A stretch of 64,000 bases of DNA from Shewanella salipaludis (GTDB lineage Bacteria > Pseudomonadota > Gammaproteobacteria > Enterobacterales > Shewanellaceae), in the NCBI RefSeq assembly GCF_012911865.1, contig NZ_JAAXYH010000004.1:1-64000 (forward strand), in the 5' to 3' direction. Both the position numbers and the translations under genes were made by a program. Below the pieces are notes generated by a model. The model ran no database searches, was not told the DNA's origin, and saw only the letters and a list, made by a program, of their open reading frames with translations. This document shows positions 1-6,569 of the stretch, piece after piece. How positions within the stretch are numbered: the stretch's first letter is position 1; every line of letters starts with the position of its first letter.

Positions 1-1
1 A

Positions 2-118
<117 letters not shown>

Positions 119-121
119 CCA

Positions 122-337
122 CTACAGATCGATCCACAGGCGACGCCGTTTTATCACGTGATAAATCGTTGTGTACGCAGGGCTTTCTTGTGTGGCGAGG
201 ATCAACTTACCGGTAAGAGCTATGAGCACAGACGCGGCTGGATTGTCGATAAAATCAAGGTCTTGTCGGCCATTTTCTGTATCGACATCTGCGCCTATGC
301 TGAGGTCAGCTTGTCGCTGACGTGGCTTGGGCGGTGA
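122..337 (+). pseudogene. truncated REP-associated tyrosine transposase (RAYT / Y1_Tnp family)
   Basis: The frame from 122 to the TGA at 335-337 encodes ATPFYHVINRCVRRAFLCGE followed by TGKSYEHRRGWI, the hallmark N-terminal region of RAYT (TnpA_REP, Y1 single-strand transposase) proteins. It has no start codon: the first residues seem replaced by the IS3-type element ending just upstream. It also breaks after ICAYA, just before the HxH (SNHYH) metal motif expected in an intact protein, and continues only 11 unrelated residues. Both ends are therefore lost and the gene is dead. RAYTs mobilise REP palindromes, which fits the palindromic repeats later in this accessory stretch. Confidence 0.75.
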
Positions 338-483
338 AATTTATAGCTGAAACCTGTAAACGAAGTCCCCAGGTAAAATCAAGGAAAGACAATAGTTTAG
401 ATGGAATTAGGCGGCACTTGAATGCTTAAGGCCCAGTGTATGAGGATTCCTGTGTATGTTTTTGAGGCGCAAGGTTGTAAGCC
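338..483. other. intergenic leader, no gene seen
   Basis: AT-rich sequence without a convincing gene. It contains the first copy of the 33 bp direct repeat at 421-453. Confidence 0.5.
421..453. repeat. direct repeat copy 1 (33 bp)
   Basis: This 33-mer starts aatgcttaagg and ends attcctgt. It is found again at 2258-2291 with one substitution and one inserted base. The two copies bracket the 1.8 kb module of small membrane proteins and the adhesin-like fragment, suggesting duplication of a boundary sequence or a recombination scar. Confidence 0.8.
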
Positions 484-1005
484 GTGAAGAGTAATTATCC
501 TAAATTAAAAGTTTTTTTATGGTTTTCACTGTGTCCATTTTTTGCTGGGATTATTTTTATTTCCGTGGCTGAATTGTGGGCGTTTTTTAAATATGGTGAT
601 CCTGCAGTATTCCATAAACCTGGGTGGGAGGGTGGTTTGTGGCGGTATGTAGTATTTGGGATTTTTGGATTTATTTTTTATAGTATACCTTCAACCATTC
701 TTGCTGTATTGTATGTTTATTTTCGCTTATATACGTCTATAAAAAATTACATATTAGTTTTTATATTAGGGGGGGGAGTGGCGCACTTTTGGACCTGCAT
801 GTTTGTCATGCTGATGTACCCTAAACGTTCTTCTATTTTTTTCCCCAACTCATCCAGCTTGTTAGACCCACATTATTTCCAGTTTTTTTTGCTTGGTGCT
901 GTTTCTTCCTTGCTGATTTCTTTTTTTACTCTTCCGGAAAAAGAGAAAAAAGAGAAAAAAGAGAAAAAAGAGAAAAAACAGCCAAAAAATAGAGAAATAA
1001 GCTGA
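484..1005 (+). CDS. hypothetical multi-pass membrane protein with Lys/Glu-rich tail
   Basis: 173 residues from a GTG start at 484; the ribosome-binding site is weak (AAGG upstream). I do not recognise the family. About four hydrophobic segments are visible: near residues 10-35, 53-80, 88-112 and 130-150. They are followed by a very basic/acidic tail built from repeats of KEK, encoded by a 9 bp tandem repeat. Base composition is much more AT-rich than the core genes. Position directly before an adhesin/toxin-like fragment, inside a direct-repeat-bracketed module, makes an immunity-type or accessory membrane role conceivable, but that is inference only. Confidence 0.55.
   Translation: MKSNYPKLKVFLWFSLCPFFAGIIFISVAELWAFFKYGDPAVFHKPGWEGGLWRYVVFGIFGFIFYSIPSTILAVLYVYFRLYTSIKNYILVFILGGGVAHFWTCMFVMLMYPKRSSIFFPNSSSLLDPHYFQFFLLGAVSSLLISFFTLPEKEKKEKKEKKEKKQPKNREIS
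943..978. repeat. 9 bp tandem repeat, four perfect units
   Basis: gagaaaaaa is repeated four times without mismatch inside the 3' end of the 484-1005 gene. The unit is a multiple of three, so copy-number change would lengthen or shorten the charged tail without shifting frame. Confidence 0.85.
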
Positions 1006-1543
1006 ATACCGGCATGGCAATGACGGTGGGATTGCCAATTACCAGTGTCGCTTCCCTGTATGCTTTGGGGGGAGAGGAACTTTCATTTCGTTGACCACAG
1101 CAGGTGGTTTTGATGTCGCGGGCCAAACCATCCAAGGCGGCGATTATCGCCCGGACCAGACGGTGAATGCGATGGCGACAGCCCTGACCTTTGGGCCGCT
1201 GGCCAGCAACTCATGGAAAGCTAATGCGCTGCTCGGTGCAGTGGGAGCGGGCAGCAATACGGCGACAAATAATTATTTTTACGACGAGAATAAATCTGTG
1301 AGGACAAGTGTTGTATTTGGTGGTTTATTTTATGGCTTAGGATCGGGGATGAGTAGTCGTGTGACTCAGCAGCCGTTGCCGGCTCAACTCAGTATCCCTT
1401 ATTTTCAGACCAATGCAACGATAGGTGTAACCTTGCCATCGTCGCAACAGCTTAGTTCTGGCATAGAGACATTGATGCAAAATATCCCGGCGTTTATAGC
1501 CTTACCTGAATCCACTACTCAGCCGGAACATGGAGGAGACTAA
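1001..1543 (+). pseudogene. adhesin / polymorphic-toxin C-terminal fragment (orphan)
   Basis: The frame is open from 1001 (after TAA 998-1000) to TAA 1541-1543, with the first plausible start a TTG at 1091 (150 residues). Homology-like sequence appears to begin upstream of that start, so it reads as a displaced 3' fragment rather than a whole gene. Residues after the TTG (FDVAGQTIQGGDYRPDQT, then an Ala/Gly-rich hydrophobic stretch and NNYFYDENKSV) recall, from memory, the pre-toxin region near the C-terminus of large filamentous-haemagglutinin or CDI-type exoproteins. No toxin catalytic motif was recognised. Followed at once (TAATG overlap) by a small membrane protein, as in toxin/immunity cassettes. 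Family call tentative. Confidence 0.4.
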
Positions 1544-1695
1544 TGAGTAAAATTAAATATACATGGCGTGCCTATGGGTGGAGGACCATCAAAAATATTT
1601 TCACCTTCGGAGGTGGGGTCATAGTTATTTGGCATTTGGATACTTTGCTGAGTATCGTTTTTGATTACTTTCAGTGGGAGTTAGGATGTGAGTGA
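1543..1695 (+). CDS. small single-pass membrane protein (50 aa)
   Basis: ATG 1543-1545 overlaps the upstream stop in a TAATG arrangement and is preceded by GGAGGA, a strong ribosome-binding site, so translation is probably coupled. The 50-residue product has a basic N-terminus (MSKIKYTWRAYGWR) and one hydrophobic segment at about residues 18-40. Family unknown. Its linkage to the adhesin-like fragment and to a second 50-residue membrane peptide suggests an immunity or accessory peptide, which is inference. Confidence 0.5.
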   Translation: MSKIKYTWRAYGWRTIKNIFTFGGGVIVIWHLDTLLSIVFDYFQWELGCE

Positions 1696-1696
1696 T

Positions 1697-1849
1697 ATGA
1701 CAAAACCTAGATTAGGTGCGTTAATTCTCTTTGGGATGCTTTTGTATCTTTTGTTTGTTGATACTCTTTGTACTTGGTATTACACCAAACACCCCGAGGA
1801 GATCCCCAAGAACGATGCAAATGGGAAGGAAAGTAACGAGCATTCCTGA
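1697..1849 (+). CDS. small single-pass membrane protein (50 aa)
   Basis: ATG 1697-1699 lies one base after the previous stop (TGATATG), so the pair probably forms one translational unit. The product has one hydrophobic segment at about residues 6-28 (LGALILFGMLLYLLFVD) and a polar, acidic C-terminus (KHPEEIPKNDANGKESNEHS). It is not recognised. Composition is as AT-rich as its neighbours. Confidence 0.45.
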   Translation: MTKPRLGALILFGMLLYLLFVDTLCTWYYTKHPEEIPKNDANGKESNEHS

Positions 1850-1998
1850 TCCTGGCAAAGAGAAATAACAGCCAAAACATGTTGATAAATGGTCTGATTG
1901 ATTACTCTCAAAATCAGACTATTTATATTGGGTTTGTGTTTCTTTTATTGCCGAACTTCGTTTGGAGAAAGTCGTGGGTTTTTAATCCACACCCGGCC

Positions 1999-2036
1999 AA
2001 GAGGGGGCTCAGCAGCAAGTCCCCTCTTACTTTTTT
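1999..2036 (+). terminator. rho-independent terminator
   Basis: AAGAGGGG (1999-2006) pairs perfectly with CCCCTCTT (2021-2028) and is followed by AC and six T. It would end transcription of the small-protein module to its left. Confidence 0.7.
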
Positions 2037-2109
2037 GAAAACCTGGCCAGTGCTGCCCGATGGAATCGTACTCCTTGTGCTTATTAGAAAATAACTAACG
2101 CTTCCGATG

Positions 2110-2152
2110 GGGCATCCATGCCCAGCGAAAGCTAAGCTGACATCCTGTCAGC
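2110..2152. repeat. paired REP-like hairpins
   Basis: Two short perfect palindromes lie 12 bp apart: GGGCAT-cc-ATGCCC at 2110-2123 and GCTGACA-tcc-TGTCAGC at 2136-2152. Tandem small hairpins in intergenic DNA are typical of REP/BIME sequences, and a dead RAYT lies 1.8 kb away. Linking the two is inference. Confidence 0.45.
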
Positions 2153-2257
2153 CCCACGCTATTTTCTTCAACGCCCAGCGGCAACTTCGAAGGGGAATTG
2201 GGTGCACTCTTTCGGCTGTGTGTTCACAAGAGAGTTGTGACTGTTCCAACTATTTTA

Positions 2258-2291
2258 AATGCTTAAGGTCCAGTGTATGAGGATGTCCTGT
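2258..2291. repeat. direct repeat copy 2 (34 bp)
   Basis: Second copy of the repeat at 421-453, differing by one C/T substitution and one inserted G. Same orientation. Confidence 0.8.
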
Positions 2292-2292
2292 C

Positions 2293-2327
2293 CATCTGTT
2301 CATCTGTTCATCTGTTCATCTGTTCAT
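2293..2327. repeat. 8 bp microsatellite (catctgtt, four units)
   Basis: Four perfect copies of catctgtt plus a partial fifth. The repeat is not in a recognised gene; a change in unit number would alter spacing only. It abuts the second long direct repeat. Confidence 0.85.
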
Positions 2328-2356
2328 TTAATAACTCAGTTGCTGATACTTAAACC

Positions 2357-2560
2357 TTATTTATACCCAATAAGTTTCCTAATAAAAGGGAATATAACGT
2401 AAATTATTATTTTCCATGCAATCCAAATAACACCTAAGAATAGGCCTGCATAGATTGTGTAATAAGCCCAGTTTGGACCATGAGCAAAAGCAGGGAAAAT
2501 TATTGAATTTAGGATGAAAAAATGGTTAGATTTGACCTTCCCTGTTTCATTGATACTCAA
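2357..2560 (-). CDS. small membrane protein, integron-cassette-like gene (67 aa)
   Basis: 67 residues. The ATG at 2558-2560 is preceded on the minus strand by AGGAA at good spacing. Hydrophobic segments at about residues 14-28 and 33-58 suggest two membrane passes; the family is not recognised. The gene starts shortly after an attC-like palindrome (2561-2637), the spacing normally seen in mobile integron cassettes. No clear attC follows its stop on the other side. Confidence 0.55.
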   Translation of the reverse strand: MSINETGKVKSNHFFILNSIIFPAFAHGPNWAYYTIYAGLFLGVIWIAWKIIIYVIFPFIRKLIGYK

Positions 2561-2637
2561 TTCCTATTTAAGTTATAACGAATGCATAAACAGGAGCAAA
2601 GTCAAACAGTTCTGAGTCATTGTTTAATGCCTTGCTA
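2561..2637 (-). other. putative integron attC site (diverged)
   Basis: On the minus strand, sequence starting at the stop of the DUF6404-like gene reads AAGGCATTAAACA, then an AACTGTTTGACTTTGCTCCTG core and TGTTTATGCATTCGTTAT. The outer arms (GCATTAAACA against TGTTTATGC) are complementary with one extra-helical base. The central CAGTT...TTTGCTCC wording is the same as in the better attC at 3029-3127. R'-type box CGTTAT is present but the opposite box is degenerate. Confidence 0.5.
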
Positions 2638-3012
2638 GTCATTTATTTCTGCCCAGTTGGGGATCTTATTCTTTTTCTTCACCTGCAAAATATTAAATGA
2701 AACTGCAAGTCCAAATAGAACAGATACTAAAACATTTTCTAAATACAATGTCGCTACTTGTGACCCTGTTGGTAGGTTTAAACCAATATCATTGGCGAAA
2801 AGTGAAACAAAAAATAAAACAACAGCAAAAATACTGAAGAAAAAAGTTGCCTGCACCATTAAATTAACTTTGAATTCAGATGCATGAGGTGGCTTTATTT
2901 TAACACCGCATTTCCATAACCATCTGTATAACGGTGGAGCATAGGTATTTTTTGAAAAACCTTTGTCACTCATCAAACTACGATAAATTTCTACTTTGTT
3001 TTGAAATGACAT
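2635..3012 (-). CDS. DUF6404-like membrane protein
   Basis: 125 residues from ATG 3010-3012. A TTG 13 codons upstream (3051) also lies in frame but falls inside the attC-like site, while the ATG has CGGGG upstream, so the ATG is preferred. The N-terminal half carries the motif PPLYRWLWKCGVKIKPPH, which I associate with DUF6404 proteins, followed by two hydrophobic segments (about residues 54-75 and 90-112) and a basic end. Function unknown. It sits alone between two attC-like palindromes, exactly as a single-gene cassette would. Confidence 0.65.
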   Translation of the reverse strand: MSFQNKVEIYRSLMSDKGFSKNTYAPPLYRWLWKCGVKIKPPHASEFKVNLMVQATFFFSIFAVVLFFVSLFANDIGLNLPTGSQVATLYLENVLVSVLFGLAVSFNILQVKKKNKIPNWAEIND

Positions 3013-3028
3013 ATAACCCCGATTGATG

Positions 3029-3127
3029 GCTAACGCCTCATTAAGAGGCAAAAAAGTTGGTTAAAATAAGCGGCGAAGGAGCAAAAATCAACTGTTTTTG
3101 TCCTGCTTTATTGCCTTGTTGGTTGGT
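3029..3127 (-). other. integron attC site
   Basis: Minus-strand sequence from about 3127 down to 3029 reads CAACAAGGCAATAAAGCAGG, ACAAAAACAGTTG, TTTTTGCTCCTTCGCCGCTT, ATTTTAACCAACTTTTTTGCC and GAGGCGTTAGCC. This is the organisation of chromosomal-integron attC sites: AACAAGGC on one side, GGCGTTAG on the other, complementary arms (CAGTTG/CAACT type) and the TTGCTCC...CGCTTATTTTA middle. The next gene (2635-3012) begins 17 bases after the cleavage point G^TTAGCC. No integrase gene is in the window. Confidence 0.7.
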
Positions 3128-3145
3128 TGCTACACCATAATCTGA

Positions 3146-3310
3146 TTATTGATTACCTGCCATCTGAAACAGAAATAGAACAAAGCCACCAAAAACTATA
3201 AGCCCAACTACGACCATGATTGTTAACGTTTTTGATTTTTGCATTGAATCGGCTAAATCTTTTGCTGGCAATAACCCTAATGCTATTAGAATATTTAGAA
3301 TAAAGTCCAT
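3146..3310 (-). CDS. small single-pass membrane protein (54 aa)
   Basis: 54 residues; ATG 3308-3310 follows the stop of the upstream gene directly (TAAATG), so it is translationally coupled to the HEPN-like gene. It has a hydrophobic N-terminus (FILNILIALGLLP), a polar centre DLADSMQKSKT and a strong membrane segment at about residues 29-50. Family not recognised. The pairing suggests a partner of the HEPN-like protein, for example an antitoxin, anchor or subunit; this is inference. Confidence 0.5.
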   Translation of the reverse strand: MDFILNILIALGLLPAKDLADSMQKSKTLTIMVVVGLIVFGGFVLFLFQMAGNQ

Positions 3311-3877
3311 TTAATACTCTCTGTGTATCTTAACCTGCTTTTGCTTGTTAGCTGCATTTAGTGCACTGACTGTTTTATCAGCCAGCTCAATATATTTTTC
3401 TGCATCAATGAAATCAAAGTCAGCATCCATTCCGTGGGTAACTCGGTTTCTTAACTTACGAAGGTCCATTACGCGATTAATCATTTCTTTATCGAAATCT
3501 GGAATTTGGTATAAAAATTCTTCTAGAGCCCTTGGGCTAAACCTTGGCATTGTAGCTCCAGCCACCATTCCAAGTTCAATACAAGCAACCTCTATTGCTG
3601 TCCAAGCTTCAATTATTGCAGCTCTTGGATTTAACTTTGCAATCTGCAGCATTTCAGAAAGCCATTTACTGCTCTCGCCAGATTTTTCTATTGTGGAATC
3701 AGGTAGTTTTTGTTCAATTTCTTCCAGCTCTTCGTTAAACATCATTTTTGCAGCCGAGGTTTCAACTTTGACGAGCCTCCTTAGTACACTGCCCAGATCT
3801 TTTTTGAATTGAAACATGGCTACTAATACCACCAATGGCCAAGCTAATATTTCTAGTATTTTTACAAAGTGCTCCAT
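3311..3877 (-). CDS. membrane-anchored DUF4145/HEPN-like protein
   Basis: 188 residues. An N-terminal membrane anchor (about residues 7-24) is followed by a helical linker and a C-terminal all-alpha domain with LRKLRNRVTHG at about residues 140-150. The RNRVTH portion fits the R-x4-H signature of HEPN RNases and the related DUF4145 fold, as does the preceding AWTAIEVACIELG helix. HEPN proteins are often RNases in toxin or defence systems, though some lack activity. It starts soon after a possible attC (3893-3965) and is coupled to a 54-residue membrane protein, so the pair may be one two-gene cassette. Start chosen at ATG 3877 with AGAGGAAAG upstream. Confidence 0.6.
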   Translation of the reverse strand: MEHFVKILEILAWPLVVLVAMFQFKKDLGSVLRRLVKVETSAAKMMFNEELEEIEQKLPDSTIEKSGESSKWLSEMLQIAKLNPRAAIIEAWTAIEVACIELGMVAGATMPRFSPRALEEFLYQIPDFDKEMINRVMDLRKLRNRVTHGMDADFDFIDAEKYIELADKTVSALNAANKQKQVKIHREY

Positions 3878-4344
3878 ACTTTCCTCTGTGAGCAGCTAAC
3901 ATTTTAATAGCGCGCATACGCACATGCGCATATGTACATTAGTCTAATACAAGCCACGTTATCACAAGTTACTGTTGTGTAAAGCATTAAGTTCGATTTT
4001 AGTCCAATGCCTTCCGGCTAAACGCGCAAGAAAGGTGGGACAGGCACCACTCTCCTTACTACTCTCCTCACGACTTAACCCCAATATTGCCGCAGACGCC
4101 AATGCCCTTGGGTTACTTCGAAGGTGAGCTGATGTTCTCTGTGATCTTCCCCTGAGATTTATCACCTGGTTATTGGGTCGTGTTATTAAAACTGACACTG
4201 AAGCCAGGGTGGAAAACCTGTATAGGCACTGCTGCGCCAATGACAGTCGAAAGCAGGGATGCGTTCGTCGAGCGGCCAGGGATGGCTTCACAGCGAGTCA
4301 TTGGGGTAGCAGTGTGACAGCGCGTCGCCGGCGATGTATCACAG
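3878..4344. other. intergenic DNA with possible attC and palindromes, no supported gene
   Basis: Codons open on both strands here lack ribosome-binding sites and familiar motifs. It contains the possible attC at 3893-3965 and, near 4034-4050, ggtgggacaggcaccac, whose complement GTGCCTGTCCCACC is a motif I associate with RAYT-linked REP sequences. Confidence 0.4.
3893..3965 (-). other. possible diverged attC site
   Basis: The minus strand runs from GTGATAACGTGGC to AAAATGTTAGCTG, with TAAC and GTTA at opposite ends and an internal imperfect hairpin (CATATGCGCA against TGCGTATG). It lies where a cassette boundary would be expected, 16 bases before the start of the HEPN-like gene. The middle does not share the wording of the attC at 3029-3127, so it is weaker. 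Confidence 0.35.
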
Positions 4345-4381
4345 CCAAAAAAAAAGCTGCCTGGTTTCCCCGGCAGCTTTT
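4345..4381 (-). terminator. terminator of gor
   Basis: AAAAGCTGCC (4352-4361) pairs with GGCAGCTTTT (4372-4381). Read on the minus strand the hairpin is followed by nine T residues, ideal for ending gor transcription. Confidence 0.85.
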
Positions 4382-4415
4382 CATTTATCAGACAAGGGCT
4401 CAGTGTCGGCCCTTG

Positions 4416-4469
4416 GCGCATGCTCTGTTCTTAGTGCATGCTCTGCTCTTAGCGCATGCTCTTATCTCA
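4416..4469. repeat. 18 bp tandem repeat, three units
   Basis: Units at 4416-4433, 4434-4451 and 4452-4469 share gcatgctct and a following (g/t/c)tctta-like block, with the last unit most diverged. The last unit overlaps the final codons and stop of gor, so the repeat seems to have grown out of the gene end. Confidence 0.65.
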
Positions 4470-5817
4470 TGGTAACGAACTCTTCGGCACCTGTCGGGTG
4501 GATGGCGACCACGGCGTCGAAGTCGGCCTTGGTGGCGCCCATCTTCAGTGCCACGCCGAATCCCTGGAGTATCTCGTCCATGCCGAAGCCTATGCCGTGG
4601 ATGCCGACGACCCTCTCGTTGCCGCCGACACACACCAGTTTCATCTGACAGGCCTGACGGTGGGCGGTAACGGCCGTGTACATGGAGGTGAAGGTCGAAG
4701 TGTAGACCTTCACCTGGTCGCCATACTGCTCGCGCGCCTGCGGCTCTGTCAGCCCCATGGTGCCGATCGGCGGGTGGCTGAAGACCACTGTGGGGATGGC
4801 GCTGTAGTCCATCCTGGCCTCTGTCATGCCGTTGAACAGCCGCTCGGACAGCAGGCGTCCGGCCTTGACGGCCACAGGCGTGAGTTCGACGCCGCCGGCC
4901 ATGATGTCGCCGACGCAGTAGATGCCGGGATCGTTGGTATTCTGCTGCTCGTCTGTGATTATGTAGCCCTTGGCGTCGCGGGTCACTTCGGTGTTTTCCA
5001 GGCCTATGTTGTCGGTTGCCGGTGCGCGGCCTATGGCCCAGATCAGGCAGTCGACCGTCAGGCTCTCACCGTTTTCGAGGAACAGTGTCAGGCTGCCATC
5101 GGCATGCTTTTCCACCGATTTGGGCACGCTGTAGGTGTGCAGCGTCGGGCCTTCTTCGGCCATGGCATCCACCAGTGCCTGATTGAGCATGGGATCGAAG
5201 TCGCGCAGCGGTGAGTGTTTGCGCACCAACAGATGGGTGTCGCTGCCCAGCGCATGCAGCACGCCCGCCAGTTCGACTGCTATGTAGCCGGCGCCCACCA
5301 CTGCGACGCGCTTGGGCTGTTCGCGCAGGGCGAAGAAGCCATCCGAGTCTATGCCGTGCTCCGAGCCGGGAATATTGGGGATGGTCGGTGCGCCGCCGGT
5401 GGCGATGAGGATATGGTTGGCGCTGTAGCGCTCGCCGTTGACTTCCAGGGTGCGGTTGTCGACGAAGCGACCGAAGCCGTTGATCAGGGTCACGCCGTTG
5501 CCGGCCAGGCCGCGATCATAGCCGGCGTGGATGCGTTTGATATAGGCCTCGCGGCTGGCGACCAAGGTGTTCCAGTCGAAGTTATTGACCGTGACGTCGA
5601 AGCCATAGTCTTTGGCATAGAGCTGCATGGCTTCGGCGACATGGGCGCCATACCACATGACTTTCTTGGGAACACAGCCCACATTTACACAGGTGCCACC
5701 GACCTGCTTGGCCTCTATGAGCAGCACCTTGGCGCCGCGCATGGCGGCACGGTTTGCCGAGGCGATACCGCCGCTGCCTGCGCCCAGGCAGATATAGTCA
5801 AAATGTTGGGCCATCAT
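4462..5817 (-). CDS. gor: glutathione-disulfide reductase
   Basis: 451 residues, the usual length for NADPH-dependent glutathione reductase, which keeps cytosolic glutathione reduced. Visible features: N-terminal FAD site GAGSGG (residues 12-17), the redox-active disulfide in [13 protein letters not shown] (Cys43 and Cys48), the NADPH-binding [11 protein letters not shown], the second FAD-contact region with GD (YCVGDIMAG), and the C-terminal dimer-interface signature HPTGAEEF that supplies the catalytic His. Two ATG codons are adjacent (5817 and 5814); GGAG lies just upstream and either may be used. Monocistronic, with its own terminator. No sign of damage. Confidence 0.96.
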   Translation of the reverse strand: MMAQHFDYICLGAGSGGIASANRAAMRGAKVLLIEAKQVGGTCVNVGCVPKKVMWYGAHVAEAMQLYAKDYGFDVTVNNFDWNTLVASREAYIKRIHAGYDRGLAGNGVTLINGFGRFVDNRTLEVNGERYSANHILIATGGAPTIPNIPGSEHGIDSDGFFALREQPKRVAVVGAGYIAVELAGVLHALGSDTHLLVRKHSPLRDFDPMLNQALVDAMAEEGPTLHTYSVPKSVEKHADGSLTLFLENGESLTVDCLIWAIGRAPATDNIGLENTEVTRDAKGYIITDEQQNTNDPGIYCVGDIMAGGVELTPVAVKAGRLLSERLFNGMTEARMDYSAIPTVVFSHPPIGTMGLTEPQAREQYGDQVKVYTSTFTSMYTAVTAHRQACQMKLVCVGGNERVVGIHGIGFGMDEILQGFGVALKMGATKADFDAVVAIHPTGAEEFVTMR

Positions 5818-5974
5818 GGTCTCCGTTTTAAATTCAAATCAGTGGGTAAGGCTTGGGGCCATTGTAGGGGGGATTAAAGTGTCAGACCAGCTTTGCTTTA
5901 GTCGCGGCTTTGGCCTCCAAGCAAAGTGGTGTCCGATAAGACCCTGGATGCCGGCGGAATATTTCCCGCCGTCC

Positions 5975-6370
5975 TTAGCGTCTGTGCTGGCAGTGGTTGT
6001 GATCGGCCTGACTCGGGCCTTCGGCCCCACACTTCAGGCATTGCCACTCGCGGCTGCGAGTGGCGAGTTCGCTGCGGTAGCCCTGAACGAAGCTGTTGTT
6101 TTTGACCCTGAGCTGGGCTTCGAGCTGATCCATGCGATTATCCAGCCAGCGGCAGCCGGGATCGTTGGCGACATGGGCGCGACTGGCGAGTGTTTGCTTG
6201 CGGCTCTGCGGGCGTTTCTGGGCTGTGCCGGCTATCCCGGATGGCACCGGCACATGCGTCGTCAGTCGGCGTGCCGTCACCGCATGGGGGGATGAGTCCT
6301 GGCCCAGGCACTGGCAGCTGGCGCAGCTCAGGCAGGCGGCTATGATGAGATGACCGAGTCCGGTTGACAT
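5975..6370 (-). CDS. small exported protein with C-terminal Cys pair, function unknown
   Basis: 131 residues. The ATG at 6368-6370 is preceded by AAGGAG at ideal spacing, which supports it as a real gene. Residues 1-24 look like a signal peptide rich in Ala and Cys (AACLSCASCQCLGQ), and one of these Cys may be a lipobox cysteine. The C-terminal third has a helical segment (WLDNRMDQLEAQLRVKN) and then WQCLKCGAEG, a CxxC pair that could bind metal or be redox active, ending in a His-rich tail (DHNHCQHRR). Not recognised. It lies between gor and prlC, read away from prlC. Confidence 0.6.
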   Translation of the reverse strand: MSTGLGHLIIAACLSCASCQCLGQDSSPHAVTARRLTTHVPVPSGIAGTAQKRPQSRKQTLASRAHVANDPGCRWLDNRMDQLEAQLRVKNNSFVQGYRSELATRSREWQCLKCGAEGPSQADHNHCQHRR

Positions 6371-6569
6371 TCCTTGTCTCCTTAATCTTCAAACCTTAAT
6401 TCTCAAGCCTCAAGCCTTAATCCCTGGCCAGAGTATCGTGGCCAGAGGTTAAGCTTAGTCGCCCGGCGGGCGAGTGCCAGCGGCAGCGACTTTCGCGCGC
6501 CGGCCTTGATTAATGCCACCGGCGCCCCTATCTATAGGAGATTACCTATCAGAGTGCTAAGGACAAATC

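Larger units (their letters stand above)
1850..2356. other. intergenic stretch with terminator and repeats, no supported gene
   Basis: A 71-codon frame at 1879-2094 exists but runs through the terminator hairpin and has no ribosome-binding site, so it is not called. The stretch holds the terminator at 1999-2036, two short perfect hairpins near 2110-2152, the second long direct repeat and an 8 bp microrepeat. Confidence 0.5.

Noticed and set aside
1879..2094. 71-codon frame
   Set aside because: Crosses the rho-independent terminator at 1999-2036, lacks a ribosome-binding site, and shows no family motif.
2293..2327. Tandem repeat considered as a CRISPR fragment
   Set aside because: Units are 8 bp with no spacers; it is a microsatellite.
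3962..4291. 109-codon minus-strand frame
   Set aside because: No start signal, Ser/Arg-rich composition of translated repeat DNA, overlaps a palindromic sequence; more likely non-coding.
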